From positions 1,674,001-1,738,000 of the forward strand of contig OZ244987.1 of the NCBI GenBank assembly GCA_965223105.1: a DNA stretch of 64,000 nucleotides, given 5' to 3'. Position numbers and translations under genes: made by a program. A model generated the notes under the pieces. That model saw only the letters and a program-made list of their open reading frames with translations, did not search any database and was not told the origin of the DNA. Source of the stretch: JABDMH01 sp965223105. GTDB lineage: Bacteria; Bacteroidota; Bacteroidia; Chitinophagales; Saprospiraceae. Positions 56,389-64,000 of the stretch are shown here, one piece after another (position 1 is the stretch's first letter; each line of letters starts with the position of its first letter).

Positions 56389-57930
56389 TTACAGGGGGAT
56401 ATTGCCGTGCTTTTTTCGAGGCAAGTTGGCCACTTTATTTTCCAGCATTGCAAAGGAGGAAATCAATTTTCTCCTGGTGTCTTTGGGATGGATAACTTCA
56501 TCGATAAACCCACGAGATGCAGCCCGGTAGGGATGAGCAAATTTTTTGGCGTAATCTCTTTCTTTTTCAGCCAAAGTTTCCTCAGGTTTATCAGATGCCT
56601 GAATTTCCTTCCGAAAAATGATTTCACTGGCTCCCTTGGCACCCATGACGGCAATTTCTGCGCTTGGCCAGGCATAATTCATATCGGCACCGATATGTTT
56701 TGAATTCATTACATCATAAGCGCCTCCATAGGCCTTTCGTGTAATTACCGTCACACGAGGTACCGTGGCTTCACTTAGGGCGTATAGTAATTTTGCTCCA
56801 TGAGCTATGATGCCATTCCATTCTTGATCTGTTCCTGGTAAGAATCCTGGTACATCGACCAGAACAAGGAGTGGTATATTAAAGCAATCACAAGTTCGGG
56901 TAAACCTAGCACCCTTTTTTGAACTCTTGACATCGAGGACACCGGCAAGACTCATGGGTTGGTTAGCAACAATCCCTATATTTCTACCTGCCAGTCGACC
57001 AAATCCAACAATTAGGTTTTCGGCAAATTCAGCATGAATCTCAAAGAAAGTATCACGATCAATAATACCCTCAATTACTGATCTCATGTCATACGGTTGA
57101 TTGGTGTTTTGGGGTATAATTTCCTCTAATTCCTCTCGATATTCCTCAGAAACTTTGTAGGGGAGATTTACTGGGGTTTCTTCACAGTTTTGTGGTAAAT
57201 AACTCAGTAGTTTTTTCAGCTGATCAAGACAGTCTACGTCATTTTCAGCAATGAGATGGGTGACTCCAGATTTCTGAGCATGGGTTTGAGCACCTCCAAG
57301 TTCTTCTGCGGTGACATCTTCGTTGGTAACGGTTTTGACGACATTGGGACCAGTTACAAACATATAGCTGGTTTGCCTAACCATGATCGTGAAATCAGTC
57401 ATTGCCGGGGAGTAAACTGCGCCTCCGGCGCATGGTCCCATAATGGCAGATAGTTGAGGAATGACTCCAGATGCCATAACATTTCGATAAAATATATCGG
57501 CATATCCTGCAAGTGATCGAACCCCCTCTTGTATCCTGGCACCACCGCTGTCATTCAAACCAATAATCGGAGCTCCAGCTTTCATGGCCAGGTCCATTAC
57601 TTTACAGATCTTTTCCGCATGGGTTTCCGAGAGTGAACCCCCAAAAACGGTAAAATCTTGCGCAAAAATGAAGACCAACCGCCCTAGAATATTCCCATAA
57701 CCTGTTACTACACCGTCACCATAGTAAATGGACTTGTCCATACCAAAATCCACAGTGCGATGGGTGACCAAAATGCCAATTTCTTCAAAAGTTCCTTCGT
57801 CAAGTAGGTATTTTATTCGCTCGCGTGCAGTCAACTTTCCCTTAGCATGTTGCTTTTCGATCCGATCTTGACCTCCACCTAAATACGCTTCAGATTTCTT
57901 TTGTTCCAGGTCTATCTTTTTACTACCCAT
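56389..57930 (-). CDS. acyl-CoA carboxylase carboxyltransferase (propionyl-CoA carboxylase beta)
   Basis: 513 residues, full length for the family. The two crotonase-like halves each bear their acyl-CoA site: GLNDSGGARIQEGVRSLAGY near 120 and VPGFLPGTDQEWNGIIAHGAKLLYA near 365-390, with the carboxybiotin-binding GGAVYSPA near 163. It transfers carboxyl from biotin to propionyl-CoA, giving methylmalonyl-CoA. It is the last gene of the operon, 22 nt after mutB. Confidence 0.93.
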   Translation of the reverse strand: MGSKKIDLEQKKSEAYLGGGQDRIEKQHAKGKLTARERIKYLLDEGTFEEIGILVTHRTVDFGMDKSIYYGDGVVTGYGNILGRLVFIFAQDFTVFGGSLSETHAEKICKVMDLAMKAGAPIIGLNDSGGARIQEGVRSLAGYADIFYRNVMASGVIPQLSAIMGPCAGGAVYSPAMTDFTIMVRQTSYMFVTGPNVVKTVTNEDVTAEELGGAQTHAQKSGVTHLIAENDVDCLDQLKKLLSYLPQNCEETPVNLPYKVSEEYREELEEIIPQNTNQPYDMRSVIEGIIDRDTFFEIHAEFAENLIVGFGRLAGRNIGIVANQPMSLAGVLDVKSSKKGARFTRTCDCFNIPLLVLVDVPGFLPGTDQEWNGIIAHGAKLLYALSEATVPRVTVITRKAYGGAYDVMNSKHIGADMNYAWPSAEIAVMGAKGASEIIFRKEIQASDKPEETLAEKERDYAKKFAHPYRAASRGFIDEVIHPKDTRRKLISSFAMLENKVANLPRKKHGNIPL

Positions 57931-57952
57931 GTAGAAATAAATTATTTATAAG

Positions 57953-60085
57953 TCACTTTTGATGATTATCGATCAGATGTTCTAGAATTTCGATTGCAGC
58001 TCGGGCAATAATCGTACCTGGTCCGAAGATAAGGGAGACCCCATGGTCTCGCAGGAATTGGTGATCTTGTATAGGAATAACTCCTCCCACCACCAGCAGG
58101 ATATTTTTTCGATCTAACCGATCGAGCGCTTGCCTGGCTTGGGGTACCAAGGTTTTATGGCCGGCCGCAAGAGTGGAGATGCCTAGTACATGTACGTCAT
58201 TTTCGGCGGCTTGAAGTGCAGCTTCATCAGGCGTCTGAAATAAAGGGCCCACATCGACATCAAAACCAATATCGGCAAAACTTGTCATGACCACTTTGGC
58301 CCCCCGATCGTGACCATCTTGACCCAATTTTGCAATGAGTATCCGGGGTCTTCGACCATCCATTTGGGCAAATTTATCGGCCAATTTTCGCGCTCTTATA
58401 AATAATTTGTCGTCACTCATGACTCTAGCATATACTCCCTGTATCGGTCGATTTATAGACTGGTGGCGGCCGAAAGCTTCTTCCAAGGCGTGCGAAATTT
58501 CACCCAAAGTTGCCCTTGATCTAGCTGCATCAATGGCCAAATCTAGCAAATTGGCATTTGCCACTTGAGCACCAGCTGTGATACGGTGCAAGGTTTTTTG
58601 CACCTGATTATGATCCCGTCTGGCTTTGATCTTCTTCAAACGCGAAATTTGTGATTTTCGCACCTCGTCGTTGTTCACCTGCAGGACATCAAAATTGATT
58701 TCGTGATCAATCTGAAAGATGTTTACTCCAACGATTTTTTCCTGAACACTATCGATCTGTGCTTGCTTGCGCGCTGCAGCTTCTTCTATCATCGATTTTG
58801 GAAATCCCTGGAGTATCGCCTGAGTCATCCCACCCATGTTTTCTACTTTGGTAATGATCTTCCAGGCTCTTTTAACCAGCTCATTGGTGAGATATTCCAC
58901 ATAATATGAGCCTCCCAGAGGGTCGACGGCCTGGGTCAACAAAGCTCTCTCTTGTAGATATTTTTGAGTGTCTCTGGCGATCTGCGCTGATCGATCGGTG
59001 GGAAGAGCAATCGCTTCATCAAAGGAATTGGTATGTAAGGATTGTGTGCCTCCAAATACTGCCGCAATGGCTTCATTCATCGTTCGACTTACATTGAGAT
59101 ATGGACTTTGAGCCGTGAGGCTCCATCCCGAAGTCTGACAGTGAGTACGTAGAGCCATTGAACGGGGATCTTTGGGGTTAAAGCTGGCCACAATTTTGGC
59201 CCACAATAATCTTGCCGCCCTCATCTTGGCAATTTCTGTAAAGAAATTCATCCCGATACCCCAAAAAAAGGAAAGTCTGGGTGCAAATTGGTCGATGTTG
59301 AGACCGGCGGATAATCCCGACCTAATGTATTCTAATCCATCCGCCAGGGTGAATGCCAGTTCCATTTGTGCTGGAGCTCCAGCTTCGTGCATGTGGTATC
59401 CACTGATGCTTATGGAATTAAACTTGGGTAGATGATGGGAAGTGTACCTGATGATATCCTTTACAATACGCATGGACGGTTTGGGCGGATATATGTAGGT
59501 ATTTCGAACCATGAATTCCTTCAAAATGTCATTTTGAATCGTGCCCCTGAGTTGCTGTTGGGATACTCCTTGTTCTTCTGCAGCTACAATGTAGAAGGCC
59601 ATGATGGGAATGACTGCACCATTCATCGTCATCGATACCGACATTCGATCAAGTGGTATTCCCTCGAAGAGTACCTTCATGTCTTCCACGCTATCAATGG
59701 CTACTCCGGCCATCCCTACATCACCACTGACACGAGGATGATCAGAATCATAACCCCGATGTGTCGCTAAGTCAAAGGCCACGGATAATCCCTTTTGTCC
59801 CTGCGATATATTTCGTCGATAAAAAGCGTTGCTTTCTTCGGCAGTAGAGAAACCTGAATATTGACGAATGGTCCAAGGTCGACCAACATACATTGAGGCA
59901 TATGGTCCTCTTAAATAGGGTGGTAGTCCGGCTGAAAACTCCAAATGATTTACATCTCCAATATCCTTGGCTAAAAATCGATCATGGATGGGTATATTTT
60001 CGGCAGCCTTCCTCGTATTCCTTTGATCCAGATCTAGCCGGTCAGGTCTGGATAATGAGATCTTTCTAAAATCTGGAATTTTCAT
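57953..60085 (-). CDS. mutB: methylmalonyl-CoA mutase large (catalytic) subunit
   Basis: 710 residues. The catalytic barrel has the tyrosine of TIRQYSGFSTAEESN near 89 and the histidine of SGYHMHEAGAPAQ near 230. The C-terminal cobalamin domain (about 570-705) has the B12 ligand in LGQDGHDRGAKVV and GPGTII near 690. It rearranges (R)-methylmalonyl-CoA to succinyl-CoA. It lies 8 nt after the biotin carboxylase gene. No epimerase or MeaB-type chaperone gene is in the window. Confidence 0.95.
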   Translation of the reverse strand: MKIPDFRKISLSRPDRLDLDQRNTRKAAENIPIHDRFLAKDIGDVNHLEFSAGLPPYLRGPYASMYVGRPWTIRQYSGFSTAEESNAFYRRNISQGQKGLSVAFDLATHRGYDSDHPRVSGDVGMAGVAIDSVEDMKVLFEGIPLDRMSVSMTMNGAVIPIMAFYIVAAEEQGVSQQQLRGTIQNDILKEFMVRNTYIYPPKPSMRIVKDIIRYTSHHLPKFNSISISGYHMHEAGAPAQMELAFTLADGLEYIRSGLSAGLNIDQFAPRLSFFWGIGMNFFTEIAKMRAARLLWAKIVASFNPKDPRSMALRTHCQTSGWSLTAQSPYLNVSRTMNEAIAAVFGGTQSLHTNSFDEAIALPTDRSAQIARDTQKYLQERALLTQAVDPLGGSYYVEYLTNELVKRAWKIITKVENMGGMTQAILQGFPKSMIEEAAARKQAQIDSVQEKIVGVNIFQIDHEINFDVLQVNNDEVRKSQISRLKKIKARRDHNQVQKTLHRITAGAQVANANLLDLAIDAARSRATLGEISHALEEAFGRHQSINRPIQGVYARVMSDDKLFIRARKLADKFAQMDGRRPRILIAKLGQDGHDRGAKVVMTSFADIGFDVDVGPLFQTPDEAALQAAENDVHVLGISTLAAGHKTLVPQARQALDRLDRKNILLVVGGVIPIQDHQFLRDHGVSLIFGPGTIIARAAIEILEHLIDNHQK

Positions 60086-60093
60086 TTTTTATC

Positions 60094-61575
60094 TTACCGT
60101 GTCACCCGATTATCAAACCAAGAACTTTTTTTTGTGATCGGTGGTCTCAAGCCTTTTTTCCGGTCCATGAAGATCCTGAGACCCAATTTCGCAACAAGCT
60201 TTTCCAAGTCGTGAAGGTCTTTTTCCATTTTTTCTGGAGACCAGTAGTTTGCGACAAAATCGGTATCGAATTGGCCATTGCGAAAAGATGGATGGTTCAA
60301 GGCAAACGCCCCAAAGGATAAGGTGGTCTCTGGCCCTTTGATCTGGCAAAGATCAATAAACCGCAGCATTTCTTGAATGGCATGAATTCGATTCGATCCA
60401 TGAACAATAATTTTGGCGAGCATAGGATCATAGTAAATCGGGACATCCATTCCTTCGCGATACCCATTGTCAATGCGGAGATTTGGGTGAGATGGAAACA
60501 CATACGTGGTCAATTTACCAATGCTGGGTGAGAAGTTATCTAGAGGGTCCTCTGCATATAACCGCAATTCAATGGCGTGGCCATTCATCTTGATATCCTC
60601 TTGTCTGATTCGCAATGGTTTGCCCCGGGCAATATTGATTTGTTCCTCTACCAAATCGAGATTCGTAATGCATTCTGTCACCGGGTGTTCTACTTGCAAC
60701 CGTGTATTCATTTCAAGAAAATAGAAGTCCTCAGAGCGCTGATCAAAAAGGAATTCGACCGTACCTGCACCCACGTAGGAGCAAGATCTAGCCACTTCGA
60801 TGGCAGCTTGGCCCATCATATCTCGCACAGCTGGTTTTAAAATACTGGACGGAGCTTCTTCAATAATTTTTTGGTGTCGACGTTGGATGCTGCAATCTCG
60901 CTCAAACAGATGTATGACGTTCCCATGCTGATCTGCCAGGATCTGGATTTCAATATGTTTTGGCCTGGTGATGTATTTCTCAATGAAAACTGATCCATCT
61001 CCAAAAGCAGCTTTCGCTTCGCTCATTGCTCGCTTCAGTTGTTCTTCTAGGTCCTCAGCCCTGGACACTTTTCGCATGCCTTTACCCCCTCCACCAGCGG
61101 ATGCTTTGATCAAAATAGGGTATCCGATTTTTTCGGCCCATTGATTAGCCTCCGTAAAATTAGCAACAGCATCCGCTGTACCTGGTACCAAGGGTATCCC
61201 AGATTTTTTTGCAGTTTCTTTGGCAGCTAACTTGTCACCCATCAGTTGAATCGCTTTTGGAGGAGGGCCAATAAACACCAGCCCAGCCTTTTGCACTCTA
61301 CTGGCAAATTCAGAGTTTTCGCTGAGGAAACCGTAGCCTGGATGGATCGCATCCGCATTTGAACCTATTGCGGCCTTAATGATCTTGTCCATTGCGAGGT
61401 AAGACTCTGCTGAAGGTGCTGCTCCAATATGAATCGCTTCATCAGCATAGATGGTATGGGGGGACTCGCGGTCTGCATCTGAGTAGATGGCCACGGTCTG
61501 AATACCCATTTTGTTGGCCGTTTTCATGATCCGCAAGGCGATTTCACTCCGATTGGCGATCAAGATTTTCTGCAT
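60094..61575 (-). CDS. biotin carboxylase subunit of acyl-CoA carboxylase
   Basis: 493 residues with the ATP-grasp site (SAGGGGKGMRKV near 163), the catalytic EMNTRLQVEHPVTE segment near 285-298, and the N-terminal ILIANRSEIALRI. The biotinyl domain is not fused; it is the separate gene at 62690. The frame extends upstream to 61608, but the ATG at 61575 shares its A with the stop of mutA (TAATG), a coupled start. It carboxylates biotin using ATP and bicarbonate. Confidence 0.94.
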   Translation of the reverse strand: MQKILIANRSEIALRIMKTANKMGIQTVAIYSDADRESPHTIYADEAIHIGAAPSAESYLAMDKIIKAAIGSNADAIHPGYGFLSENSEFASRVQKAGLVFIGPPPKAIQLMGDKLAAKETAKKSGIPLVPGTADAVANFTEANQWAEKIGYPILIKASAGGGGKGMRKVSRAEDLEEQLKRAMSEAKAAFGDGSVFIEKYITRPKHIEIQILADQHGNVIHLFERDCSIQRRHQKIIEEAPSSILKPAVRDMMGQAAIEVARSCSYVGAGTVEFLFDQRSEDFYFLEMNTRLQVEHPVTECITNLDLVEEQINIARGKPLRIRQEDIKMNGHAIELRLYAEDPLDNFSPSIGKLTTYVFPSHPNLRIDNGYREGMDVPIYYDPMLAKIIVHGSNRIHAIQEMLRFIDLCQIKGPETTLSFGAFALNHPSFRNGQFDTDFVANYWSPEKMEKDLHDLEKLVAKLGLRIFMDRKKGLRPPITKKSSWFDNRVTR

Positions 61576-62678
61576 TATAGTGTCGATCTTTTTTGAAAAT
61601 TTGTCCAAGCTGCCAGAGCCAGCTTATCGGTAAGCTTATCGATGAAATAACTTCCTGCCACCGGATCTTCCACCCAATCGAGATGACCTTCCAACTGTAA
61701 AAGCTGCTGCATACGCAGAGACAGTAGAGGTCTGGTCGTTAGATCCTTATCCTGTGCGTGATGATTGACAATTATTCTGTCTGCTCCAGCAATACCGGAT
61801 GAAAGAGCGTGACTGGTCATCGGCACAAGGTTGGCTGGCACATCCTCATTTGATCCTTCGAGACAAACTTCGATGAATGGGATACTGACCGGCATTCGCC
61901 AAACACTCAGAATCTTACTGCATGTAATTTTTAGTGCTCGAATCTTGGCAATATTTACCAATATTCGTTCATCGGACTTAACACTAAATTGTAGAGGATC
62001 ACTTAGGTCTTTCAAAATTCCCTTATTATGAAAAAAAATAAGTGCTTTGTTAGCCGATAAGAGATAATGGGTCAGTTCTTCCACAACATCATCTACCTGG
62101 GGATCAACATCTACGACATACTTAAATTGTGAAATCTTAGGGAGCGCATTTACATGGATAGTTTCCAACTCCGATCTGATTTGGCGCCAGGGTAAGGAAA
62201 TGTTGAAATGTTTAGGCTCTAGGTCGATGTCTTCGAACCAGTCCAACACCGTTCTTAAAAACCTTGCTGCAGATCCACTTTCTGGGAAAATAGAGGTGGG
62301 TATCCCCCTCAGTTTACCGCTAATGAATAGCTTCCTCAGATATTCTTTCGATCCTGAATGAAGATCTGTAAAACGCAATGCCTTCGCACCTTCTCGTAGA
62401 AGAGCAGCGGCCATACGGTTCATTTCTGTTCCGCTTTCAAAAGCAATCGATGCCCCCATCTCCCAACCTGGGCGATAGCTGGGCAGCGGTTTGTGATCTT
62501 GTGGATGGTCGTGCCGGTGAATGAAAGGAGAAATCGATAGCACATCCGCTATTTCCCAGTTTTTTTGCTTGATTCCGAGCTTATCTAGCTCCAAGTCGAT
62601 TTTATTTAACCAATCATCCGTGCTATGACTGTCGAATGGATAAAATTTGTGACCTCTTTGATTGGAATTTGTGACCAT
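61575..62678 (-). CDS. mutA: methylmalonyl-CoA mutase small subunit, short form
   Basis: 367 residues of the mutase barrel fold: RPGWEMGASIAFESGTEMNRMA near 70-91, and VPMTSHALSSGIAGADRI and WVEDPVAGSYFIDKLTD near the end. MutA lacks catalytic and cobalamin residues in known enzymes and stabilises MutB. At 367 residues it is much shorter than the ~600-residue forms and lacks the C-terminal cobalamin-like domain entirely. Its stop overlaps the next start, so the short form is not a sequencing break. Confidence 0.9.
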   Translation of the reverse strand: MVTNSNQRGHKFYPFDSHSTDDWLNKIDLELDKLGIKQKNWEIADVLSISPFIHRHDHPQDHKPLPSYRPGWEMGASIAFESGTEMNRMAAALLREGAKALRFTDLHSGSKEYLRKLFISGKLRGIPTSIFPESGSAARFLRTVLDWFEDIDLEPKHFNISLPWRQIRSELETIHVNALPKISQFKYVVDVDPQVDDVVEELTHYLLSANKALIFFHNKGILKDLSDPLQFSVKSDERILVNIAKIRALKITCSKILSVWRMPVSIPFIEVCLEGSNEDVPANLVPMTSHALSSGIAGADRIIVNHHAQDKDLTTRPLLSLRMQQLLQLEGHLDWVEDPVAGSYFIDKLTDKLALAAWTNFQKRSTL

Positions 62679-62689
62679 ACGTGTTCCTG

Positions 62690-63175
62690 CTATTCAATTT
62701 CAATCAGAAGTTGTCCTTTATCTACAGTCTCTCCCTTGGCAATCTCGATTCTATGAATTTTACCTGGACCTGGCATCTTGATCAGATTTTCCATTTTCAT
62801 AGCCTCCAATATTAGGATGGGGTGTCCCTTTTCCAGGAATTGCCCCTCTTGCGTTAGTATTTCTAATACCAACCCTGGCATAGGAGCGTGCACATTTTGG
62901 GACACCTGGTTTTCTTCGTTTAGATATCCCATAGATTGAATGATAAGATCCAGCGGGTCTTGGATAAGTATATTCATGAGTTTGCCATTTATTCTTAGCT
63001 CAAGCCTCTTCTGATCAATAGCCATGGAGACAATATCAATGGAATAGCCCCTGGTTGCGTCAATGAGATGATATTTGTCTTCGTCTAAGGCAATCATATT
63101 CATCGTCAAACAGTCCTCTATATCCAAGTCGTAAGTATGTTGGCCGACTAAAACCCGGTATTTATTTTGATGCAT
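62690..63175 (-). CDS. biotin carboxyl carrier protein
   Basis: 161 residues. The C-terminal lipoyl/biotinyl domain (about 92-160) contains the biotinylation site EAMKMEN near 125-131, with the flanking VHAPMPGLVLEI. The N-terminal half resembles the spacer of propionyl- or methylcrotonyl-CoA carboxylase. It is the first gene of the operon, 11 nt before mutA. A dyad CATGTG/CACATG lies about 90-105 nt upstream. Confidence 0.92.
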   Translation of the reverse strand: MHQNKYRVLVGQHTYDLDIEDCLTMNMIALDEDKYHLIDATRGYSIDIVSMAIDQKRLELRINGKLMNILIQDPLDLIIQSMGYLNEENQVSQNVHAPMPGLVLEILTQEGQFLEKGHPILILEAMKMENLIKMPGPGKIHRIEIAKGETVDKGQLLIEIE

Positions 63176-63263
63176 GTATTGATGCGTGAGATACGTATTT
63201 AGTTAGTTGTGCACTGATCCAGGATGTATGTCAAGAACTTTCTTCGACCAGATCCTTGGGGAT

Positions 63264-63281
63264 CATGTGAGTTAACACATG
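63264..63281. promoter_or_regulatory. possible operator upstream of the propionyl-CoA operon
   Basis: CATGTG (63264-63269) and CACATG (63276-63281) are exact reverse complements separated by AGTTAA. No -7 element was found nearby. Confidence 0.3.
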
Positions 63282-63459
63282 TCCAAAGTAGGTAAAATGA
63301 GAGGAATTTAGTAACCGCCAAATACAAGTTAGCCAACTACCTATGATAGGATGTTGCCTGGAGGTTGGTCAGGAAATGATTAGCTAGATGTCAGGATGCA
63401 TGAACCAATTTTCGCTGAAAGGTCACTGGGCATCCAGTTTGTTACCGAGGGGGCCTATT

Positions 63460-64000
63460 TCAATCTAGGGCGCTAATGACTTCGCCTGCATATCCAAGTG
63501 ATCTTAGGTTATCGAGCGTTTTATATGGCAGATTTGGATCAAGCATATTGACCATCCAGCTGGACATTTTGCCTCCATGGTCAATGGTCAGATAGTAGGT
63601 TACTTCAATCTCATCTGCTGAAATTGGGTTTAACCACCATGAAATAAATACCTGAGATATGGAATCATCATTGTACTCGGGCAGGGTATTGTTGGATGCC
63701 ACCTGGTCATAAACCAAAGCTCCGGTTCTTTCATCCCATTCCTTGTTGATGGCCCACATAAACTCCCGATTTTTTGCGGGCCATGCCAAACGCTCTCGAG
63801 TGAATATATGGTAGTTCTTGGAGGACCTGGTGTATACAAGCTTGGCCTCCTTGACACTTTCCTGCCATGTAGGGTATGATCCAATGCGGTCAAATATGGC
63901 TTCCAGCGAGTCCAAGGGCATGTATAAGGTCGTCTCCGCCTTAAAACCTCGCACCTTCAGATCTTCAGACTGATAAAGCTTGACCTCAATATTATTCTTG
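63460..64000 (-). CDS. START-domain protein, 5' end beyond the window
   Basis: At least 179 residues. The sequence has the START (lipid-transfer) pattern: EVKLYQSEDLKVRGFKAETT, then YPTWQESVKEAKLVYTRSS and the C-terminal IDHGGKMSSWMVNMLDPNLPY. The frame is open through base 64000 with clear START residues before the first available methionine, so the gene begins outside the window. Related bacterial proteins bind a hydrophobic ligand; none is identified. Its stop is about 285 nt from the propionyl-CoA operon. Confidence 0.8.
   Translation of the reverse strand, partial: KNNIEVKLYQSEDLKVRGFKAETTLYMPLDSLEAIFDRIGSYPTWQESVKEAKLVYTRSSKNYHIFTRERLAWPAKNREFMWAINKEWDERTGALVYDQVASNNTLPEYNDDSISQVFISWWLNPISADEIEVTYYLTIDHGGKMSSWMVNMLDPNLPYKTLDNLRSLGYAGEVISALD

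Noticed and set aside
1..64000. CRISPR arrays, insertion sequences, prophage genes, tRNA or rRNA genes
   Set aside because: I looked for spaced repeats, transposase or integrase motifs and tRNA-like cloverleaves and found none I could support.

Overview
The window reads as a piece of a Bacteroidota chromosome, most likely from the Saprospirales/Cytophagales side (inference). Evidence: a SusC/SusD pair, several TonB-dependent receptors with N-terminal carboxypeptidase-regulatory domains, weak Shine-Dalgarno sequences, and repeated matches to the Bacteroidota promoter (TTG, about 20 nt, TAnnTTTG). It has no phage, IS element, CRISPR array, rRNA or tRNA that I can recognise. The gene set fits a polymer-degrading, iron-scavenging aerobe.

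Left part (1-16.7 kb): a small heat-shock protein with a clear promoter; a fusion of a HAD phosphatase and a HerA-like ATPase; a CPBP protease; a small unknown protein; a DUF1697 protein; an SLC13 carboxylate transporter; and a bifunctional aldolase/short-chain dehydrogenase. The last diverges from a run of a ThuA/PVC-type dehydrogenase/cupredoxin lipoprotein, a Tm-1-like UPF0261 protein, a Tm-1 TIM-barrel (PEP-hydrolase-like) protein and a cupin. This resembles a sugar or sugar-acid oxidation and cleavage locus of unknown substrate.

Middle (16.9-31.3 kb): a TonB-dependent receptor; a stretch that looks like a structured non-coding RNA with its own terminator; a Tat-exported dienelactone-hydrolase-like enzyme; a lipoprotein of unknown function; an iron-type operon (DUF4856 lipoprotein, imelysin, HTTM membrane protein, TonB receptor) with translational overlaps and a clear promoter; and a MacB/FtsX-type permease.

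Right-middle (31.8-44.5 kb): a secreted beta-helix protein, an orphan LuxR-type response regulator, a second candidate non-coding RNA, an OsmC protein, a DUF1501 + DUF1549/DUF1553 (Planctomycete-type cytochrome) pair, a SnoaL-like protein, a membrane class III cyclase with TPR-like region, and an AraC regulator.

Right (44.9-64 kb): a Sus-type locus (SusC, SusD, an alpha-helical-barrel-like secreted protein, a DapA/NanA-type lyase, a purple-acid-phosphatase-like lipoprotein) with an upstream dyad; a short array of 7-bp repeats; a polytopic membrane protein of unknown function; a tight propionyl-CoA to succinyl-CoA operon (BCCP, MutA, biotin carboxylase, MutB, carboxyltransferase); and the 3' part of a START-domain gene running off the window.

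Most junctions where two genes face each other carry a dyad hairpin, often without a T-tract, which suggests how transcripts end in this genome.
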